Program-made: the position numbers and the translations under genes
In this document: piece after piece, positions 60,771-64,000 of the stretch
How positions within the stretch are numbered: the stretch's first letter is position 1
Layout: every line of letters starts with the position of its first letter
Source of the DNA: Synechococcus lacustris
GTDB taxonomy: Bacteria; Cyanobacteriota; Cyanobacteriia; PCC-6307; Cyanobiaceae
Direction of reading: 5' to 3'
Assembly: GCA_903943975.1 (NCBI GenBank)
Contig: CAJAQB010000019.1
Coordinates: 62,001 to 126,000, forward strand
DNA: 64,000 nt
The notes under the pieces: generated by a model
Database searches by the model: none
Told to the model about the DNA's origin: nothing
The model's input: only the letters and a program-made list of their open reading frames with translations

Positions 60771-61733
60771 ATGGAGCGTTCCAGCCCCCCAGAAGCTGCC
60801 ACTGCTCCCCAACCCAGCAAAAAAGGCAAGGCCGCCTGGGTTTGGCTGACCCTTGGCGCCATCGCTGTGGCCCTGGTGGGGGCCCTGGGCTTGCGCAAAC
60901 AGGTGGTGGCCCTACGGCCGCCGGCGCCAACCCCTGCCCCTGGGATCAGCAAAACTCAGCCGCTGGGGGTAACCGCCCTAGGGCGCTTGGTGCCGGCGGG
61001 AAACGTGCGGCGGCTGGCCGCCCCCAGTGGCTCCATGGGCATGATGCCGCGGGTGGCGGCCCTGGAGGTGGAGGAGGGGGATCGGGTCCAGGCCGGTCAA
61101 CTGCTGGCCAGTTTTGATAACCGCGTTGATGCCCTCGCTGACCAGGCCGTGGCAGAGGCAACGCTCACCAGCCTGGTGCAACGGCGTCGGATCCTCCAAG
61201 CCGATCTGGCCCGTTACCGCGGACTGCAGGTGGCTGGTGCTGTAACCACCGAGGGGGTGGAACAGCGGCAATTGCGCCTGCTGGAGGTGGAACAGGAGCT
61301 GGTGAAAGCCCGGGCCGAACGTCAGCGCCAGGCGGTGAAATTGCCGTTCACCGAATTGCGCGCCCCCTTTGCCGGCACCGTGCTGCAGATCCATGCCCGC
61401 AGTGGTGAACGGCCAGGGGATAAAGGGGTGCTGGAACTGGGGCGCAGTGACCAGATGGAAGCAGTGGTGGAGGTCTATGAAAGTGATATCAACCGGGTGC
61501 GCGTCGGCCAAGCCGTGAGCATGCGCAGTGAGAACGGTGGCTTTGACGGCAGTCTCCGCGGTCGGGTCATTCGGATTGAACCCAGCGTGCGCCAGCGCCA
61601 GGTGCTTTCCACCGACCCCAGTGCAGACACCGATGCCCGCATCGTTGAAGTGCGGGTGAAGCTATTTGCCCCAGATGCCGCCCGGGTGCAAAATCTCTCG
61701 GGCTTGAAACTGATCGCCAAATTGCAGCCATGA
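60771..61733 (+). CDS. DevB-like membrane fusion protein (HlyD family)
   Basis: 320 residues. One N-terminal membrane helix (VWLTLGAIAVALVGALGL) precedes an HlyD-type periplasmic part: a lipoyl-like half (ALEVEEGDRVQAGQLLASFDNRVDAL), a helical hairpin (about 125-190), the second half (LPFTELRAPFAGTVLQIHARSGERPG) and a beta-barrel. In DevBCA systems the fusion protein links the inner-membrane pump to a TolC-like outer-membrane channel. It follows pcyA by 7 bp, and devC overlaps its stop (ATGA). Confidence 0.88.
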   Translation: MERSSPPEAATAPQPSKKGKAAWVWLTLGAIAVALVGALGLRKQVVALRPPAPTPAPGISKTQPLGVTALGRLVPAGNVRRLAAPSGSMGMMPRVAALEVEEGDRVQAGQLLASFDNRVDALADQAVAEATLTSLVQRRRILQADLARYRGLQVAGAVTTEGVEQRQLRLLEVEQELVKARAERQRQAVKLPFTELRAPFAGTVLQIHARSGERPGDKGVLELGRSDQMEAVVEVYESDINRVRVGQAVSMRSENGGFDGSLRGRVIRIEPSVRQRQVLSTDPSADTDARIVEVRVKLFAPDAARVQNLSGLKLIAKLQP

Positions 61734-62911
61734 GCCCCTGGCCGGCGCAACTTTGGCGCTCGCGGCGGATTCCGTTGGCCTGGCTTTTACTTAGCCGTCA
61801 ACCGGCGCGGCTGGCCATTGCCCTGGCGGGTATCAGTTTCGCCGGGATTCTGATGTTCATGCAGTTGGGATTCCGTGATGGCCTTTTCGATGCCAGCGTC
61901 ACGATCCATCGACTGTTTAATGCCGATCTGGTGTTGATGAGTCCCCGCTCGATGAGCTCGATCAGCATGGCTGGATTTCCCGAGCGACGGCTGATTCAAA
62001 GCCTGGCTGATCCTGAGGTGGAGGATGTGACTCCAGTGCACTGGAACTTTGTGCTCTGGCGTAATCCAGAAACCCGTACGACCCGATCTATCCTTGCCCT
62101 TGGCTTTGAACCCAGCGATCCGCTATTTATTGATTCGATCCTGGCAAATCAGGCCGCAGAGCTGAACCAGCAGGGGCGGGTGCTATTTGATGAGCGCTCC
62201 CGGGCTGAATTTGGCCCCGTGGGCCAGTGGTTTCGCCAGGGGCGGCTGGTGGAGTCTGAGGTGGCAGGTCAACGGCTGCGGGTGGCTGGCCTGGTGCAAC
62301 TGGGGCCCTCCTTTGGGGCCGATGGGAACATGATCACCAGCCGCGAAACCTTTCGCAGCCTGCTGCCAACCAGCCCCCACGGCAGCATTGAACTGGGCTT
62401 GATTCGGCTTAGCCCTGGTGCTGATCCCCTTCAGGTGGCGGCCCGCCTAAAGAAGCAACTTCCCCAGGATGTGAGCATATTTACTAAGCAACAGTTTATT
62501 GAGTTCGAGAAGAACTACTGGCGTTCCAGCACTGCCATCGGCTTCATCTTTACCCTCGGGGCCGCCATGGGTTTTGTGGTGGGTTGTGTGATCGTTTATC
62601 AGATCCTCTACAGCGATGTGAGTGATCACCTGCCGGAATACGCCACGTTGATGGCGATGGGCTACAAGCTCACGGATTTGCTGGGGGTGGTGGCCCGGGA
62701 AGGATTATTGCTGGCGCTGATTGGTTATTTGCCGGCCTATGGCGCCGGCGAAGCTCTTTACGCCTTGATTCGTAATTCCACCAAATTGCCGGTGGGTATG
62801 GAACTCCAGCGGGCCCTGGTGGTGTTCAGCATGATTCTGGTGATGTGCATGGGTTCCGCCCTCCTGGCGATGCGCAAGCTGGCGGATGCCGACCCGGCGG
62901 AGATTTTCTGA
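61730..62911 (+). CDS. DevC-like ABC exporter permease
   Basis: 393 residues with four membrane helices: one at the N-terminus (ALAGISFAGILMFMQLGFRDGLFDAS), then a large periplasmic region, and three near the C-terminus (about 260-380: GFIFTLGAAMGFVVGCVIVYQILY, GVVAREGLLLALIGYLPAYGAGEAL, LVVFSMILVMCMG). This is the MacB/DevC-type topology. The start ATG 61730 overlaps the devB stop. DevA follows immediately, with its start one base after the stop. Confidence 0.88.
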   Translation: MSPWPAQLWRSRRIPLAWLLLSRQPARLAIALAGISFAGILMFMQLGFRDGLFDASVTIHRLFNADLVLMSPRSMSSISMAGFPERRLIQSLADPEVEDVTPVHWNFVLWRNPETRTTRSILALGFEPSDPLFIDSILANQAAELNQQGRVLFDERSRAEFGPVGQWFRQGRLVESEVAGQRLRVAGLVQLGPSFGADGNMITSRETFRSLLPTSPHGSIELGLIRLSPGADPLQVAARLKKQLPQDVSIFTKQQFIEFEKNYWRSSTAIGFIFTLGAAMGFVVGCVIVYQILYSDVSDHLPEYATLMAMGYKLTDLLGVVAREGLLLALIGYLPAYGAGEALYALIRNSTKLPVGMELQRALVVFSMILVMCMGSALLAMRKLADADPAEIF

Positions 62912-62912
62912 G

Positions 62913-63629
62913 ATGGATCGCTCCAGGCCCAGCACGATCATCCGAGCCCGCCAGCTCTGTCATTCCTATGGCCAGGGGGAGCTGCGCCGTCAGGTGCTCC
63001 AGTCGATTGATCTCACGATTGCCGCCGGCGAGGTGGTGTTGCTCACCGGTCCCTCCGGCTGCGGTAAAACCACCCTGCTCACCTTGATTGGGGCGCTGCG
63101 CACGGTGCAGCAGGGGGAACTGGAGGTGCTGGGGCAGTCTTTGCAGGGGGCCAGCCGCGACCAACGCCGCTGCGTGCGCCAGAAAATCGGCATGATTTTT
63201 CAGGGCCACAACCTGCTGCGTTGCCTCACGGCCGAGCAAAACGTGCAGATGGGGGCAGACCTGCTGCCCCAACGCAGCTATGCCACCCGCCGCGGCTTGG
63301 CCAGGGAATGGCTGCGGGCCGTGGGCCTAGAGACTGAATTGGGGAAGCTGCCCCACGATTTGTCTGGGGGCCAGAAACAACGGGTGGCGATCGCCAGGGC
63401 CCTGGCGGCGGAACCACGCCTGTTGCTGGCCGATGAACCCACGGCCGCCCTCGATAGCCGCACCGGCCGCGAAGTGGTGGACCTGCTTAAGTCGCTGGCC
63501 CGGGATCAGGGCTGTGGGGTGTTGATGGTGACCCACGATCCCCGCATTCTTGATGTGGCCGATCGCCTACTGGAGATGGAGGATGGCCAACTCCAAGAAA
63601 CAACGGTGCTGCCGCAGGCGGGGCGCTAA
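62913..63629 (+). CDS. DevA-like ABC exporter ATPase
   Basis: 238 residues, a MacB/LolD-type ATPase. Walker A GPSGCGKTTLL, Q-loop KIGMIFQGHNLLRCLTAEQNV, signature LSGGQKQRVAIARALA, Walker B LLLADEPTAALD, and H-loop VTHD are all intact, in contrast to the motif-less subunit at 5828. ATG 62913 is one base past the devC stop. In heterocyst-formers the DevBCA pump exports glycolipids, but a different lipid or peptide is likely here. Confidence 0.92.
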   Translation: MDRSRPSTIIRARQLCHSYGQGELRRQVLQSIDLTIAAGEVVLLTGPSGCGKTTLLTLIGALRTVQQGELEVLGQSLQGASRDQRRCVRQKIGMIFQGHNLLRCLTAEQNVQMGADLLPQRSYATRRGLAREWLRAVGLETELGKLPHDLSGGQKQRVAIARALAAEPRLLLADEPTAALDSRTGREVVDLLKSLARDQGCGVLMVTHDPRILDVADRLLEMEDGQLQETTVLPQAGR

Positions 63630-63660
63630 ACTGTAAATATCAAAAGGAGTTGATCGGCCC

Positions 63661-63816
63661 ATGGCGAAGCGTAGGAACCTGAAACGGGAAAAGCAGGAAC
63701 GCAACCGTGCCTATGCCCGCAAGTTCAAGAAGCGCAAGCTGCGGAATGATGGCCGTGGTGAAGGCGCTGGCAACGGCGTCACCGGCACCGCCAACAACGG
63801 CGGCGCCGCTGATTGA
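63661..63816 (+). CDS. 51-residue basic protein
   Basis: This short gene encodes 51 residues: MAKRRNLKREKQERNRAYAR at the start, then KFKKRKLRND, ending in a Gly/Asn/Ala-rich tail (GEGAGNGVTGTANNGGAAD). A perfect AAAAGGAG ribosome-binding site lies about 10 bp upstream. The first 30 residues are almost all charged and could bind RNA or the ribosome. I recall similar small proteins in picocyanobacteria but no assigned function. Confidence 0.8.
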   Translation: MAKRRNLKREKQERNRAYARKFKKRKLRNDGRGEGAGNGVTGTANNGGAAD

Positions 63817-63906
63817 TCCCTTGGCTGGCCGGCTGGGCTGATGTGTCCTAGCCGGCCAGCTATTGCTAGAGCTGCTGCTTAAGGTGAGCAGGAATTTTTG
63901 AGCTCA

Positions 63907-64000
63907 ATGCTCCTTCAGCAGTTGTCCCTTGGGGGACCGGTGATGCTGCCCCTGCTGATCCTCTCGATCGCAGTGGTCACCATTGGGGTGGAGCGATTCA
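63907..64000 (+). CDS. ExbB/TolQ/MotA-family proton channel, partial
   Basis: The gene starts at ATG 63907 and continues past the window edge, so only 31 residues are seen: GGPVMLPLLILSIAVVTIGVERF is the first transmembrane helix typical of ExbB/TolQ proteins. With an ExbD/TolR partner it would energise TonB-type import or envelope constriction; the partner is not visible. Confidence 0.75.
   Translation, partial: MLLQQLSLGGPVMLPLLILSIAVVTIGVERF

Noticed and set aside
1-64000. insertion sequences, prophage or integrated islands
   Set aside because: No transposase, integrase, phage structural gene or flanking target-site repeats were recognised, and gene order looks like core cyanobacterial genome.

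Overview
This window is a compact, GC-rich stretch of a cyanobacterial chromosome. The photosynthesis genes settle the lineage: ferredoxin, Psb28, a PAM68-family assembly factor, GUN4, phycobilisome core subunit ApcF, phycocyanobilin:ferredoxin oxidoreductase (PcyA) and SipA. Gene content, short spacers and protein sequences look like the picocyanobacterial Synechococcus/Cyanobium group. At least ten HIP1 octamers (GCGATCGC) are present, which I would expect more in a freshwater or brackish member than in open-ocean strains; that placement is inference. I see no insertion sequence, prophage, integrase or CRISPR array. The window reads as core genome, so the unusual features are variations inside otherwise conserved loci.

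Layout. 1-4924: a secreted protein cut by the window edge, glucose-6-phosphate isomerase, an MFS transporter and a ligand-gated-channel-like protein. 4965-7772 (minus): an MCE/Mla-type lipid transport set (MlaE-like permease, an ATPase-like subunit without nucleotide-binding motifs, MlaD-like protein) and a HAD phosphatase. 7935-12630: acetyl-CoA synthetase and a SERCA-type Ca2+ pump. 12588-18607: DUF1350 hydrolase, peroxiredoxin, DEDDh exonuclease, ferredoxin, tRNA-Pro(GGG), small proteins, MsrA and an ABC exporter half. 18664-29048 is a ten-gene plus-strand run: DUF3288, trpD, carA, STAS protein, Mini-III RNase, RlmB-like methyltransferase, DUF1816, gatA and an intein-free dnaE. 28999-36335: PAM68, rpsO, ruvA, a lipoprotein, dnaG, a pentapeptide protein, YraN, rsmA, ispE, DUF3082.

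36415-42415: pdhB, secD-secF and a small membrane protein, then two tandem AI-2E-family proteins and psb28. 42514-46805: gun4, an anti-sigma-type kinase, small proteins, and a methyltransferase divergent from a Coq4 homologue. 46793-48931: glnA with a textbook NtcA promoter, divergent from apcF. 48936-49049: six tandem copies of a 19-bp unit. 49225-52523: serine/alanine-glyoxylate-type aminotransferase, tadA, a PLP decarboxylase and a small membrane protein. 52345-57159 (minus): a translationally coupled operon bioY-lspA-FHA/PBP1-GTPase. 57189-59954: sipA and an M16 peptidase pair (one active, one lacking the zinc motif). 60026-63629: pcyA followed 7 bp later by a DevBCA-type ABC exporter. 63661-64000: a 51-residue basic protein and the start of an ExbB/TolQ-family gene.

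How the genes work together: many adjacent genes overlap by 4 bp (ATGA, TTGA, GTGA), implying translational coupling in the Mla set, peroxiredoxin/DUF1350, rsmA-ispE, secD-secF, the AI-2E pair, bioY-lspA-PBP-GTPase, the M16 pair and devB-devC. Best leads: the channel-like protein with an atypical pore loop, the motif-less ATPase subunit of the MCE locus, a 34-bp perfect palindrome at the dnaE start, the Coq4/methyltransferase pair in an organism expected to make plastoquinone, and the FHA-PBP1 fusion operon. None of these is shown here to be a new system; they are sequence-based leads.
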